DNA of 64,000 nucleotides. Source: Streptomyces xanthophaeus (lineage in GTDB: Bacteria; Actinomycetota; Actinomycetes; Streptomycetales; Streptomycetaceae). Positions 42,035 through 53,712 of the stretch are shown here, in pieces. Within the stretch, counting starts at the first letter, position 1, and each line of letters opens with the position of its first letter. Made by a program: the position numbers and the translations under genes. Where the stretch lies: the NCBI RefSeq assembly GCF_000725805.1, contig NZ_JOFT01000024.1, positions 62,001-126,000 on the forward strand. The letters run 5' to 3'. A model generated the notes under the pieces. The model did no database searches and was not told the DNA's origin. It saw nothing but the letters and a program-made list of their open reading frames with translations.

Positions 42035-44959
42035 ATGCAGATACTGCCGCCGCTGTCCCGGACCGCCTTCTATTCACCCGCCGAGCGCCTGCTCCACGGC
42101 AAGGACCCGCAGCGCGCCCTGGACGGCAACGGTCCGCAGGACTGGACGGATCTCGACACGAGCGTCCACTGCAACACCTGGACCCGCCGGGGCTGGAGAT
42201 CCTCCGGCACCGTCCGGGTCGGGGTGAACTGGTTCGACTCGCTCGAAATAGCCGACTGGAGCACCGCCCCGCACTGGCACGACGGGCACGGGGTGACCTG
42301 GTCAGCCGCTCCCCCGGCCGGGTCCGAACTCGCACTGTGCCTGTGCCACGACGACCCCCGCGTGCGGGAGGCCGCCCTCGGGCACGCGGCGGGACGGCCC
42401 GAAGTGCTGCCGCTGGTGCTGATCCGGTGCGCCGACTCCGCGGAGCCCGTACGGGAAGCCGCCCGGGCGGTGCTGGCCGCGGAACTGACCGCAGCAACGG
42501 AGGAGGACGTACGCGCGCTGGTGCCCCTCGCCCTGCTGGTCGGCCCGCGCCGGCACGGGGCCCGGGCCTGGGAGCTGGTCCTGGAGCGGCTGGGCTCCCT
42601 GCCCGCCGCGCAGGTCGTGGAGCTGGTGGGTCATGCGGACCATGAGGTCCGCTTCGGCGCCGTCCGGGTCGCGCTGGCCCACGGCCTGCTCACGGCGGAC
42701 CGGGTCGCCTGCCTCGTCGCCGACCCGGAGGCGCGGATCCGGCTCGCGGCGCTGCGCTCGGGCGTGCTCCCGGCGGAGCGGGCGGCCGGGTTAGCCCTCA
42801 GCGGGAGGTGCCCCGAGGTCCGGCGGGCCGCCCTCGGACTGGCCCTGGAAGCGGGCGCCCTGACGCCCGCCCAGCTGTGGGAGACCGCCGCGGCCGGCCG
42901 GGACGCGGTGGTGCGGCAGCGCTGCGAGGAGGCGGCCCGGCACAGCGCCGACGGCCTCCCGGGCCCCCTCCTCGACGCCCTGCTCGTCCACCCGCGCACG
43001 ACCCTGCGCACCGCCGCGGTCCGCGCCCTGCGCGGCGCCGGGCGGGCCGGGGAGCTGACCGCCCATCTGTCAGACCCCTCGGCCCCGGTGCGGGAGGCGG
43101 CCCGCCGGGAGCTGCGCGCCGCCGGGCAGGACCCCCTGGCCCACTACCGCGCGCTGTGCGCGGACTCCCCCGTGCCGGGGGCCGTGTTCGGGCTGGCGGA
43201 GACCGGGGACGCCTCGGACCTGCCCCTGCTGCGCGGCCTCGCCCGGCACCCCGAGGGGCGGGTGCGGGCCGCGGCCCTGGCGGGCCTGCGCAGGCACGGC
43301 GCGGCCACCCCGGAGGAACTCCTGCCGTACCTGGCCGACCCGCACGCGCCCGCCGTCCGGGCGGTGCGCTCGCTGGTGCTGCCGTACGCCCGCACCCGGC
43401 CGGAGTCCTGGCTGCTGGAGCTGTTCGCCCCCGGCCGGCCCGATGCCCTGCGGGTGGCCGGTCTGGCCGTGCTGGAGCTGCGCCCGCTCCTGGTGCGGCG
43501 CCGGATCGCCCGGTCCCTGACCTCTCACCGCGACCCCGCCGTGCGCGGCTGGGCCCGGGCACTGCTCCAGGAGCGGCTGAAGTGGGAGCTGTACGCGGGC
43601 CGGGACGCGGCGCTGAAGCTCGCCGACGGCACGGACACGCCGCTCGACGAGGTCGTCGACACCGAGGACCCGGCCGCCTGGACCGCGCTGGACATCGGGG
43701 TGCGGTACATGGCGCCCTACGAGGCCAAAGCCTTCGGTTCCCGTGCGGCGACCGCCCTGTGCCACTGGAACGGACGGATCAGGGAGGGCGCCGTCGTCGC
43801 CGCGGCGGGTGTCCCGGAGCTGCTCCCGCTGGCCGTGCTGCGGTGCGCGGACTGGGCCCCGCAGGTCCGCGAGGCCGCCCGGCGCGTCGTCGCCGACGCG
43901 CTCCGGGACGCCGGGGAGCAGACCCTGCGCGGTCTGACCCCGATGGTGATGCACCTGCGCGGACGCCGTGAGGGCCGCTGGGCCGTCGAGGCGTTCGAGG
44001 CCGCGCTGCGCGAGCCGCGGTACACCGCGGTGCGGGCGGAGCTGTGCTCCCACCGCGACCTGCGGACCCGGCGGGCGGCCGTACGGATCAGTCTGGAGGG
44101 TGCGGGTGCCATGGGGGCGCCCGCCCTGGCCCGGCGCGCCGCCGGGGAAGGGGACGCCGTGCTGCGGGACCTGTGGAAGCGGGCCGCGCTGGCCGCCATG
44201 GCCGCGCAGGGCTCCGAGGACGTCGCCGTCGACACGCTGCTGGCCTCCCGCGCCGGTTACGTGCGGGCGGCGGGGGTCACGGCCCTGCGCGCGGCCGGCC
44301 GGGCCGCCGAGGGCTCCCGGCACCTCGCGGACCCCTCGGGGACGGTCCGGGCCTGTGCCCGGTGGCTGGTCCGCCAGGAGGGCGGCGACGCCGGGGAGGC
44401 GTACCGGCGGCTGTGCGCCGAATCCCCCACGCCCGGAGCGGTCCTCGGGCTCGCGGAATGCGGCAGCCGGGCGGACTCCGCCCTGGTGGCGGGCCTGCTC
44501 GGGCACAGTGACGACGAGGTCCGGGCGGCGGCCGTGGCGGCGCTGCGGCTGCTCGGCGTCCCCGAACCCGGACCGCAGGCCCTGCTCCTGCTCCTGGACG
44601 ACCCGTCACCGGCGGTGGTCCGGGAGGCGGCCCGGTCGCTGCGCCCGCTGGCCCCGGGGCTGCCTACGGCCCACTTGGTGGAACGGGCCCGCCCGGACCG
44701 CCCCGTGCACCTCCGCAGGGCCGCCCTGCGGCTGCTGGCCTCGCAGGGGTCGGACGAGGGGCTGCCGTCCGTGACGGGCGCGCTGGACGACCCCGACCCG
44801 GGGCTGCGGCGCACCGCGCTGTCCCTGCTGCGGCGGTGGGACTGGAAGGCGTCGGTGCTCAGGGGCGGTTTCGAGCCCGGGGAGATGCGGGCGCTCCTGC
44901 GCCGGTACGAGAGCGAACTCGGCTGGAAGGAGCGGCACCGGATGCGTCTCACCTGGTGA
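42035..44959 (+). CDS. HEAT-repeat protein with TTA codon
   Basis: This predicts 974 residues from ATG 42035. Dozens of short helical repeats (DPSAPVREAARRELRAAG, HPEGRVRAAALAGLRRHG, DPSPAVVREAARSLRPLA) mark a HEAT/PBS-lyase-like solenoid without a signal peptide or catalytic motif, so it is probably a protein-binding scaffold. The two halves (~1-500 and ~515-974) are homologous over several blocks. Residue 253 is encoded by TTA (42791-42793), so translation needs bldA tRNA. TACGCT sits 6 bases before the ATG, so a leaderless transcript is likely. Confidence 0.85.
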   Translation: MQILPPLSRTAFYSPAERLLHGKDPQRALDGNGPQDWTDLDTSVHCNTWTRRGWRSSGTVRVGVNWFDSLEIADWSTAPHWHDGHGVTWSAAPPAGSELALCLCHDDPRVREAALGHAAGRPEVLPLVLIRCADSAEPVREAARAVLAAELTAATEEDVRALVPLALLVGPRRHGARAWELVLERLGSLPAAQVVELVGHADHEVRFGAVRVALAHGLLTADRVACLVADPEARIRLAALRSGVLPAERAAGLALSGRCPEVRRAALGLALEAGALTPAQLWETAAAGRDAVVRQRCEEAARHSADGLPGPLLDALLVHPRTTLRTAAVRALRGAGRAGELTAHLSDPSAPVREAARRELRAAGQDPLAHYRALCADSPVPGAVFGLAETGDASDLPLLRGLARHPEGRVRAAALAGLRRHGAATPEELLPYLADPHAPAVRAVRSLVLPYARTRPESWLLELFAPGRPDALRVAGLAVLELRPLLVRRRIARSLTSHRDPAVRGWARALLQERLKWELYAGRDAALKLADGTDTPLDEVVDTEDPAAWTALDIGVRYMAPYEAKAFGSRAATALCHWNGRIREGAVVAAAGVPELLPLAVLRCADWAPQVREAARRVVADALRDAGEQTLRGLTPMVMHLRGRREGRWAVEAFEAALREPRYTAVRAELCSHRDLRTRRAAVRISLEGAGAMGAPALARRAAGEGDAVLRDLWKRAALAAMAAQGSEDVAVDTLLASRAGYVRAAGVTALRAAGRAAEGSRHLADPSGTVRACARWLVRQEGGDAGEAYRRLCAESPTPGAVLGLAECGSRADSALVAGLLGHSDDEVRAAAVAALRLLGVPEPGPQALLLLLDDPSPAVVREAARSLRPLAPGLPTAHLVERARPDRPVHLRRAALRLLASQGSDEGLPSVTGALDDPDPGLRRTALSLLRRWDWKASVLRGGFEPGEMRALLRRYESELGWKERHRMRLTW

Positions 44960-45016
44960 AATCCCCGGCCGCCCTGATCACCGGGAAGGCAATCGGCTCA
45001 TGGGAAAGCTTCATGA

Positions 45017-45175
45017 ACGCATAGACGGCCGGCTGCGCGCGAGTGCACGCTCCACGCGGAGTACTTCGCGCGCAAGAGCGACGAGGAGTTCGCCGGGTAC
45101 TGCGAGAAGAAAGTCGCGTCCAGCCTCGACGGCCTGCCTGCGCTGCCCGTACCCCTTCCCCCGCGTACGGTCTGA
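45017..45175 (+). pseudogene. Orphan coding-like remnant
   Basis: A frame of 52 codons with Streptomyces-like codon use (CTLHAEYFARKSDEEF, then GYCEKKVASSLDGLPALP) runs up to TGA 45175 but has no start codon after its upstream stop. It ends 3 bases before the L,D-transpeptidase start. It looks like the 3' end of a decayed gene, and I do not recognise the parent. It could also be chance. Confidence 0.35.
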
Positions 45176-45178
45176 CAT

Positions 45179-45877
45179 GTGCTGCGTACCGCTCTCGTCA
45201 CCGGCTCACTGATCGTCACCGCCCTGCTCCCGCAGGGCTCCTCGGGTCAGGGGCCGCTGCCCGCCCGCCTCGCCGACACCGGCGGCGGCAGTCAGCTGAT
45301 CACCGCCGTGGCGCCCGCGCCCGGCTCCACGACCGGGCGGCTGACCTGGTGGGACCGGCGGGCGGGACGCTGGTACGAGGCGGGGAGCGCGCCGGCCCGC
45401 TTCGGGGCGAACGGGCTCACCGAGGGATCGTCACGCATCCAGGGCACCGACACCACGCCGACGGGGCTGTACGCCCTCCCGTACGCCTTCGGCATCCGGC
45501 AGGCCCCGGCCGGGACGGAGTACCGGTACCGCCGGGTGACGCAGCATTCCTGGTGGTGCCAGGACAACGCGTCGGTCAGCTACAACCGCTGGGTCGAGCC
45601 GCTGCCCGCGGACTGCGCGCCGGGCGAGGCCGAGCACCTGGTGACGTACGAGAAGCAGTACGCGCACGCCCTGCTGATCGCCTTCAACTACGACCGGCCC
45701 GTGCGCGGCCGGGGCGCGGGCATCTTCCTGCACGTGAACGGCAAGGGCGCGACGGCCGGCTGCGTGTCCGTACCGGCGGGGACCATGCGGGCGATCCTGC
45801 GCTGGGCGGCCCCGCGGCGGGGTCCGCACATCGCGATCGGCACGGAGTCCGGGGAGCTGGCGGTAACCCGCTACTGA
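45179..45877 (+). CDS. Secreted L,D-transpeptidase-like protein
   Basis: This predicts 232 residues from GTG 45179. A signal peptide (VLRTALVTGSLIVTALLP) is present. The C-terminal domain ends with FLHVNGKGATAGCVSVP, which has the YkuD-type His and nucleophile Cys, but with Thr-Ala-Gly-Cys instead of the common Ser-x-Gly-Cys. Upstream NRWVEPLPADC adds further Cys. Such proteins form 3-3 peptidoglycan cross-links or attach proteins to the wall; the many tryptophans and the short length suggest the L,D-TPase-like subgroup often seen in Streptomyces. Activity is likely but unproven. Confidence 0.8.
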   Translation: MLRTALVTGSLIVTALLPQGSSGQGPLPARLADTGGGSQLITAVAPAPGSTTGRLTWWDRRAGRWYEAGSAPARFGANGLTEGSSRIQGTDTTPTGLYALPYAFGIRQAPAGTEYRYRRVTQHSWWCQDNASVSYNRWVEPLPADCAPGEAEHLVTYEKQYAHALLIAFNYDRPVRGRGAGIFLHVNGKGATAGCVSVPAGTMRAILRWAAPRRGPHIAIGTESGELAVTRY

Positions 45878-45933
45878 GGCCGTGTCCGCGCCACTGGGGC
45901 CGGTGTCCGCCGCAGGGCCCCGCCGGGACCGGC

Positions 45934-46497
45934 TCAGCCCTCCTTCTGCGCCAGCCTCAGCAGGTGGTCGGCGAGGGCCTGGCCGCCCGCCGGGTCGCGG
46001 CTGATGAGCATCAGGGTGTCGTCGCCTGCGATCGTGCCGAGGATGGCCTGGAGTTCGGCCTGGTCGATGGCCGAGGCGAGGAACTGCGCCGCACCCGGCG
46101 GGGTGCGCAGGACCACGAGGTTCGCCGAGGCCTCGGCCGAGATCAGCAGCTCGCTGGAGAGGCGCCGCATGCGCTCCTCCTTGGCGGACTCGCCGAGCGG
46201 GGCCTGCGGGGTGCGGAAGCCGCCCTCGCTGGGGACCGCGTAGATCAGCTCGCCGCCGGTGTTGCGGATCTTCACCGCGCCCAGCTCGTCGAGGTCGCGC
46301 GAGAGCGTCGCCTGGGTGACGCTCAGGCCGTCGTCGGCCAGCAGTTTGGCCAGCTGGCTCTGGGAGCGGACCGGCTGCCGGTTGAGGATGTCCACGATCC
46401 GGCGGTGGCGTGCGGTGCGGGTCTGCGGGACGGCCTGGCCTCCCCCGGACTCGGTCAGGGGGGACCCCCTGTGCTCGTTGTCCTGTGCCTGACTCAT
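45934..46497 (-). CDS. argR: Arginine repressor
   Basis: This predicts 187 residues. After ~25 variable residues the winged helix follows ([45 protein letters not shown]). The C-terminal oligomerisation and arginine-binding domain contains the conserved [27 protein letters not shown]. It senses arginine as a hexamer and represses arg promoters at ARG boxes, here presumably at argC and argG. It is the last gene of argCJBDR, 7 bases after argD. Confidence 0.96.
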   Translation of the reverse strand: MSQAQDNEHRGSPLTESGGGQAVPQTRTARHRRIVDILNRQPVRSQSQLAKLLADDGLSVTQATLSRDLDELGAVKIRNTGGELIYAVPSEGGFRTPQAPLGESAKEERMRRLSSELLISAEASANLVVLRTPPGAAQFLASAIDQAELQAILGTIAGDDTLMLISRDPAGGQALADHLLRLAQKEG

Positions 46498-46504
46498 CGT
46501 CGTC

Positions 46505-47701
46505 TCATTCTCCGGATCCGTCCCCGCTGGCTGCGTCGAGGATGCCGGGCAGTGCCCGGACGAACGCGTCCGCCTCGGCCTCCGAGAGCACGTACGGAGG
46601 CATGAGCCGTACGACGTCGGGGGCGGGCGCGTTGACCAGGAAGCCGGCGTCCTGAGCCGCCTGCTGCACCTGGGGCGCGAGGGGCTCGGTCAGCACGATA
46701 CCCAGCAGGAGGCCGGCACCACGGACGTGGGATACGAGCGCATGCCCGGAAGCTTCGATTCCGGAGCGCAGCCGCTCTCCCCGTGCCTTGACCTGGTCGA
46801 GGAGCCCGTCGGCGGCGATGGTGTCGATCACGGCGAGGCCCGCGGCGCAGGCCACCGGGTTCCCGCCGAAGGTGGTGCCGTGCTGCCCGGGCCGGAGCAG
46901 ATCGGCGGCAGCGCCGAAGGCGGCCACGGCGCCGATGGGCAGACCGCCGCCCAGGCCCTTGGCGAGCGTGACCAGATCGGGCTCCACGCCCTCGTGGGCC
47001 TGGTGCTCGAACCACTGGCCGCACCGTCCGATGCCGGTCTGCACCTCGTCGAGGACCAGCAGGGTGCCGGTGGCCCGGGTGATCTCGCGGGCGGCCGTCA
47101 GGTACCCGGCGGGGGGAACGACGACGCCGTTCTCACCCTGGATCGGCTCGATCACGACGATCGCGGTCTCCTCGGTGACGGCGGCCCGCAGGGCCTCTGC
47201 GTCCCCGTACGGGACGTGCGTGACGTCGCCGGGCAGCGGCCGGAAGGGGTCCTGCTTCTTCGGCTGGCCGGTGAGCGCCAGGGCGCCCATGGTCCGGCCG
47301 TGGAAACCGCCGTCGGTGGCGACCATGTGGGTCCGCCCGGTCAGCCGCCCGATCTTGAAGGCGGCCTCGACCGCCTCGGCGCCGGAGTTGCAGAAGAAGA
47401 CCCGGCCGGGGCGGCCGAAGAGCTGGAGCAGCCGCTCGCCGAGCGCGAGGACCGGCTCGGAGGCGTAGAGGTTGGACACGTGGCCCAGCGTCGAGACCTG
47501 CTGCGTCACGGCCGCGACGATCGCCGGGTGGGCGTGGCCGAGGGCGTTGACCGCGATGCCGCCGACGAAGTCGGTGTACTGCTTGCCGTCGGCGTCCCAG
47601 ACCTGGGCCCCCTCGCCGCGCACCAGGGCCAGGGCGGGGGTGCCGTAGTTGTCGGTCAGCGCTCCCCGCCAGCGGGCGGCGTACTCCTGATTGCCCTTCA
47701 C
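46505..47701 (-). CDS. argD: Acetylornithine aminotransferase
   Basis: This predicts 398 residues. PLP class III aminotransferase: [51 protein letters not shown] and [16 protein letters not shown] (the PLP lysine). It converts N-acetylglutamate semialdehyde to N-acetylornithine. Its ATG overlaps the argB stop by 4 bases (ATGA). Confidence 0.95.
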   Translation of the reverse strand: MKGNQEYAARWRGALTDNYGTPALALVRGEGAQVWDADGKQYTDFVGGIAVNALGHAHPAIVAAVTQQVSTLGHVSNLYASEPVLALGERLLQLFGRPGRVFFCNSGAEAVEAAFKIGRLTGRTHMVATDGGFHGRTMGALALTGQPKKQDPFRPLPGDVTHVPYGDAEALRAAVTEETAIVVIEPIQGENGVVVPPAGYLTAAREITRATGTLLVLDEVQTGIGRCGQWFEHQAHEGVEPDLVTLAKGLGGGLPIGAVAAFGAAADLLRPGQHGTTFGGNPVACAAGLAVIDTIAADGLLDQVKARGERLRSGIEASGHALVSHVRGAGLLLGIVLTEPLAPQVQQAAQDAGFLVNAPAPDVVRLMPPYVLSEAEADAFVRALPGILDAASGDGSGE

Positions 47702-48602
47702 TTGACTTCCCCTCCCTGTGCGTCGGGCACGACCATCGTGCCGATTCCCTCGTCCGTGAAGATCTCCAGCAGGATCGAGTGCTGGACCCGTCCGTCGATC
47801 ACGCGGGCGGTGCTGACGCCGCCGCGCACGGCGTGCAGGCAGCCCTCCATCTTGGGCACCATGCCGCTGGACAGCTCGGGCAGCAGCTTCTCCAGCTCGC
47901 TGACGGTGAGGCGGCTGATGACCTCGTCGCTGCTGGGCCAGTCCGCGTACAGGCCCTCGACGTCGGTGAGGACCATCAGCGTCTCGGCGCCGAGGGCGGC
48001 GGCCAGGGCCGCGGCCGCCGTGTCGGCGTTCACGTTGTACACGTGGTGGTCGTCGGCGCTGCGCGCGATGGAGGAGATCACCGGGATCCGGCCGTCCGCC
48101 AGCAGTGCCTCGATCGCTCCGGTGTCGATGGCGGTGATCTCGCCGACCCGGCCGATGTCGACGAGCTCGCCGTCGATCTCCGGGCTGTGCTTGGTGGCGG
48201 TGATGGTGTGGGCGTCCTCGCCGGTCATGCCCACGGCGAGCGGTCCGTGCTCGTTGAGCAGCCCGACCAGCTCGCGCTGGACCTGGCCCGCCAGCACCAT
48301 CCGTACGACGTCCATGGCCTCGGGGGTGGTGACCCGCAGGCCCGCCTTGAACTCGCTGATCAGGCCTTGCTTGTCGAGCTGGGCGTTGATCTGGGGGCCG
48401 CCGCCGTGCACGACGACGGGCCGCAGGCCCGCCTGGCGCAGGAAGACGACGTCCTGGGCGAAGGCGGCCTTGAGCCCCTGGTCGATCATGGCGTTGCCGC
48501 CGAACTTGATGACCACGATCTTGCCGTTGTGGCGCGTCAGCCAGGGCAGGGCCTCGATGAGGATCTCCGCCTTGGGCAGGGCCGTGTGCTTGCGGGCTGT
48601 GC

Positions 48603-48606
<4 letters not shown>
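47698..48606 (-). CDS. argB: Acetylglutamate kinase
   Basis: This predicts 302 residues from ATG 48606 ([20 protein letters not shown]). Amino-acid kinase motifs: [23 protein letters not shown] (glycine loop), [29 protein letters not shown] and [11 protein letters not shown]. The N-terminal helix fits the arginine-inhibited hexameric form. It phosphorylates N-acetylglutamate and is the feedback-controlled step. It overlaps argJ by 4 bases. Confidence 0.95.
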
Positions 48607-50842
<2,236 letters not shown>

Positions 50843-50850
<8 letters not shown>

Positions 50851-51607
50851 AGCCTCCCCGTGCCAGCGGGTGACGGACCCAGATGTTGGGTTCCACGTAG
50901 ACGGCATGGCCCTGTTCCGGCTCGCAGTGGACCGGGACCAGGGCCCCCGGGACGCGGACCGGGCCGGGGGCGTCGAAGGGCAGGCCCGTCCACTCGCGCC
51001 ACTCGGCGAGCGAGCCGGTGACCGTCATGGACAGCGGGGCCACCGAGTCGATCACCCCGCCCGCCCGGACGTGGACCCGCAGCCACGGGTCGTGGGGCAG
51101 CCCGTCCTCGCGGGTGCGGTACGCGTACTCGTGGACCGAGGCGTCCGGCTCGGCCGCCTTCGCGCTCGGCCGGACCGGGGCGACGACCTCGGCGAAGCCG
51201 CGCTTGCGGGCGTTCTCCCGCATCGCGGCCAGCATCAGCCCGGACAGGCCCTCGCCCTGCCGGCCGGTGGCGACGCTGATCTCGATGGCGCTCACCGTGT
51301 CGGGGCGCACGCCGCGCCGCAGGTCGGAGAAGGTCCACAGGAGGACCTGGTCCCAGCCCCGCGCGGGCAGGGCCCCGTCCCGCCCGGGTGCGTTCAGGGC
51401 GAAGGGCACGCTGAAGGCCCGGGCGACCACCTCGTCGCCGTCCGTGGCGACCAGGACGTACTCGGGCAGCTCGGCCACCATGCGCGGGTACAGCAGCCAG
51501 GACACCGGGTCGTGGAGCGCGAACTGCGGCCACGAGTCCTGCATGTCCCAGAGGCGGGCGGCCAGTTCGGGCCGCTCGGTCAGGTCGGTGATCACTATGC
51601 CGGTCAT
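50843..51607 (-). CDS. GNAT-like N-acetyltransferase
   Basis: This predicts 254 residues. A single, larger GNAT-type domain: YVLVATDGDEVVARAFSVPF, then AIEISVATGRQGEGLSGLMLAAMRENARKRGF (acetyl-CoA loop RQGEGLS). The rest (DPWLRVHVRAGGVIDSVAPLSMTVTGSLAEWREWTGLPF) is an extra beta-rich half unlike short GNATs. It might act on a peptide or metabolite; the substrate is unknown. It directly precedes argC, but argC has its own promoter in this gene's tail. Confidence 0.75.
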
Positions 51608-51639
51608 GGGCGCAGGCTAGGCCGGGGCCCGCGGCGCGC

Positions 51640-52221
51640 TCAACCGATTTGCGCCGCCTGCAAGGACAGGTGCCAGCGGCCCGACCAGCCGGCCAGGGTC
51701 ACCGTGGACAGCGGCCGGACGTCGACGTTCCAGTAGGTCTGCGGAGGCGCGTTCAGCGCGTAGACCAGCGCCGCCCGGACCACCGAGGGTTCCGCCACCG
51801 CCACGATCGCGCCCCCGTCGTCCGCGGGCCGGGTGTCGAGCCAGCCGCCGATCCGGGAGATGAAGGCGAGCAGGGACTCGCCGCCGTGCGGCGCGGCCCG
51901 CGGATCGGCGAGCCAGAGGTCCACGGCCCCCGGTTCGCGGGCGGTCACCTCGGCCAGGGTCAGCCCGCGCCAGCGGCCCATGTCGCACTCGCGCAGCGCG
52001 GGCTGCGCCAGGGGCGCGTACCCGAGGGCCTCGCCGGTCGCGCGGCTGCGCGGGGTCGGCGAGCAGTAGCGCAGCCCGGCCGCGCCCAGCGGTACAAGGC
52101 TCCGGGCGGCCGCCTCCAGCGCCCGCAGGCCGGTCCCGTCCAGCGGCCGGTCGTCGTCGAAGCGCTCGGCGAGCAGCGAGCAACTACGGGCTGCGGCGAC
52201 GAGCGAGACCCGAACATGCAT
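51640..52221 (-). CDS. Histidine phosphatase-fold protein lacking catalytic His
   Basis: This predicts 193 residues from ATG 52221 (MHVRVSLVAAARSC). The fold matches phosphoglycerate-mutase-like proteins: YCSPTPRSRATGEALG, LRECDMGRWRGLTLAEVTA, PHGGESLLAFISRIGGWLD. The defining RHG motif, however, is replaced by AAARSC, and the second catalytic His region reads VAEPSVVRAAL. Both phospho-His residues are therefore missing, so ordinary phosphatase activity is unlikely. It may bind a ligand or regulate. Confidence 0.8.
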   Translation of the reverse strand: MHVRVSLVAAARSCSLLAERFDDDRPLDGTGLRALEAAARSLVPLGAAGLRYCSPTPRSRATGEALGYAPLAQPALRECDMGRWRGLTLAEVTAREPGAVDLWLADPRAAPHGGESLLAFISRIGGWLDTRPADDGGAIVAVAEPSVVRAALVYALNAPPQTYWNVDVRPLSTVTLAGWSGRWHLSLQAAQIG

Positions 52222-52266
52222 GCGGCGATGGTGAGCCGTCGGCCCGGCGGGGTCAAGCGTCCTGAC

Positions 52267-53712
52267 CTACGCGGCCGCCCAGGCCCCCTCCTGGAGTCCG
52301 CCCTTCAGCCGCTGGACCGCCTCCACCAGCTCGCCGGGGCCCGAGACCCCGGCGAAGCTCAGCCGGACGTACGGGCCCGGCGGCTCCGCGCAGAAGTAGG
52401 GGCGGCCCGCCGCGACCGCCACCCCGGCGCGCAGGGCGGCCGCGGCGAAGGCGGCGTCGTCCCCTGCGCCCAGCGGGCGCACCCACAACTGGTACCCGCC
52501 GGAGGGCAGGTGGGGCAGCTCCAGCGCGGGAAGGTCCCGGCGCAGGGCTCCGGCGAGCACCTCCCTGCGGTGCCTGAGCTCGGCGGCCACGGCCCGCAGG
52601 TGGCGCGGCCAGGCCGGTGCGCCGACCAGTTCCAGGGCCGCCTCCTGGAGCGGCCGGGGCACGAAGAAGCTGTCCACGACCTGGATGGCGCGCAGCCGGT
52701 CCACCACCGGGCCGCGGGCCGCGATCGCGCCCACCCGCAGGCTGGGCGAGGTGGCCTTGGTCAGGGACCTGACGTGCACCACCACCCCGTCGGCGTCCTC
52801 GGCGGCCAGGGTCGGGGGCAGCTGGCCCGCGTCCTCGTGGGCCAGGGCCCGGGCGTAGTCGTCCTCGACCACGAAGGCGCCCGCGGCCCGCGCGATGCGC
52901 AGCACCTCGGCCCGCCGCGCGGGGGCCAGCACCGCCCCGGTCGGGTTCTGGAAGAGCGGCTGGCACACGAAGACCCGTGCGCCGGTGGCCTCGAAGGCGG
53001 CGGCGAGCAGGTCCGGCCGGACCCCCTCGGCGTCCACCGGTACGGGTACGGGGCGGCAGCCGGAGGCGCGGGCGATCGCCAGCAGGCCGGGGTAGGTCGG
53101 GGACTCGACCAGGATCGGCGCCCCGGGCGGGGCGAGCGCCCGCAGGGCGGTGGACAGCGCGCTCTGCCCGCCCGCGGTGACCAGTACGTCGGCGGCGGCC
53201 ACGGACCCGCCGATCTCCCGGGCGAACCAGTCGCGCAGCTCGGGCAGCCCCTCGACGGGCGGCCGCCCCCAGGCGCCGGGCCGCCGCCCGGCCCTGGCCA
53301 GGGCCGCCGCCATGGCCCGTTCGGGCTGGAGGGAGGGGTGCAGGTAGCCGCTGTTGAGCTCGATCACCCCGACGGGCGGCGCGGCGAGTGTGCTCAGCAC
53401 CCCGGTGGCGTCGACGGACCGCGGGACGACCTCGCCGGCCCCCTCCGCGCTGAGGGCGACCTCCTGCCAGGAGGTGTCCCCGGCCGCGGGGGCCTGGGTG
53501 CGCGGCCGGGCCCGGTAGACCCCGGCGCCCGGCCGGGTGACCACCAGTCCCTCGGCGGCGAGCTGTGCGAGGGCCCGCGAGACGGTGACGGGGCTGACCC
53601 GGTAGTGCTCGACCAGAGCCCGGCTCGACGGCAGCTTTCCACCTATCGGGTAGCGGTCGAGTTCGGAGCGGAGGGATTCTGCCAGCTCTGCCACACTGCT
53701 ACGCTCATACAT
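52267..53712 (-). CDS. MocR/PdxR-type GntR-aminotransferase regulator
   Basis: This predicts 481 residues. Residues ~5-70 form the GntR winged helix (SVAELAESLRSELDRYPIGGKLPSSRALVEHYRVSPVTVSRALAQL). The rest is an aminotransferase fold type I domain: VTAGGQSALSTALRALAPPG, VFVCQPLFQNPTG, VEDDYARALAHE and VRSLTKATSPSLRVGAIA with the PLP lysine. MocR proteins sense PLP or amino acids and control neighbouring genes. Its ATG overlaps the divergent EamA ATG by 2 bases, so it very likely controls that transporter. Confidence 0.9.
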   Translation of the reverse strand: MYERSSVAELAESLRSELDRYPIGGKLPSSRALVEHYRVSPVTVSRALAQLAAEGLVVTRPGAGVYRARPRTQAPAAGDTSWQEVALSAEGAGEVVPRSVDATGVLSTLAAPPVGVIELNSGYLHPSLQPERAMAAALARAGRRPGAWGRPPVEGLPELRDWFAREIGGSVAAADVLVTAGGQSALSTALRALAPPGAPILVESPTYPGLLAIARASGCRPVPVPVDAEGVRPDLLAAAFEATGARVFVCQPLFQNPTGAVLAPARRAEVLRIARAAGAFVVEDDYARALAHEDAGQLPPTLAAEDADGVVVHVRSLTKATSPSLRVGAIAARGPVVDRLRAIQVVDSFFVPRPLQEAALELVGAPAWPRHLRAVAAELRHRREVLAGALRRDLPALELPHLPSGGYQLWVRPLGAGDDAAFAAAALRAGVAVAAGRPYFCAEPPGPYVRLSFAGVSGPGELVEAVQRLKGGLQEGAWAAA

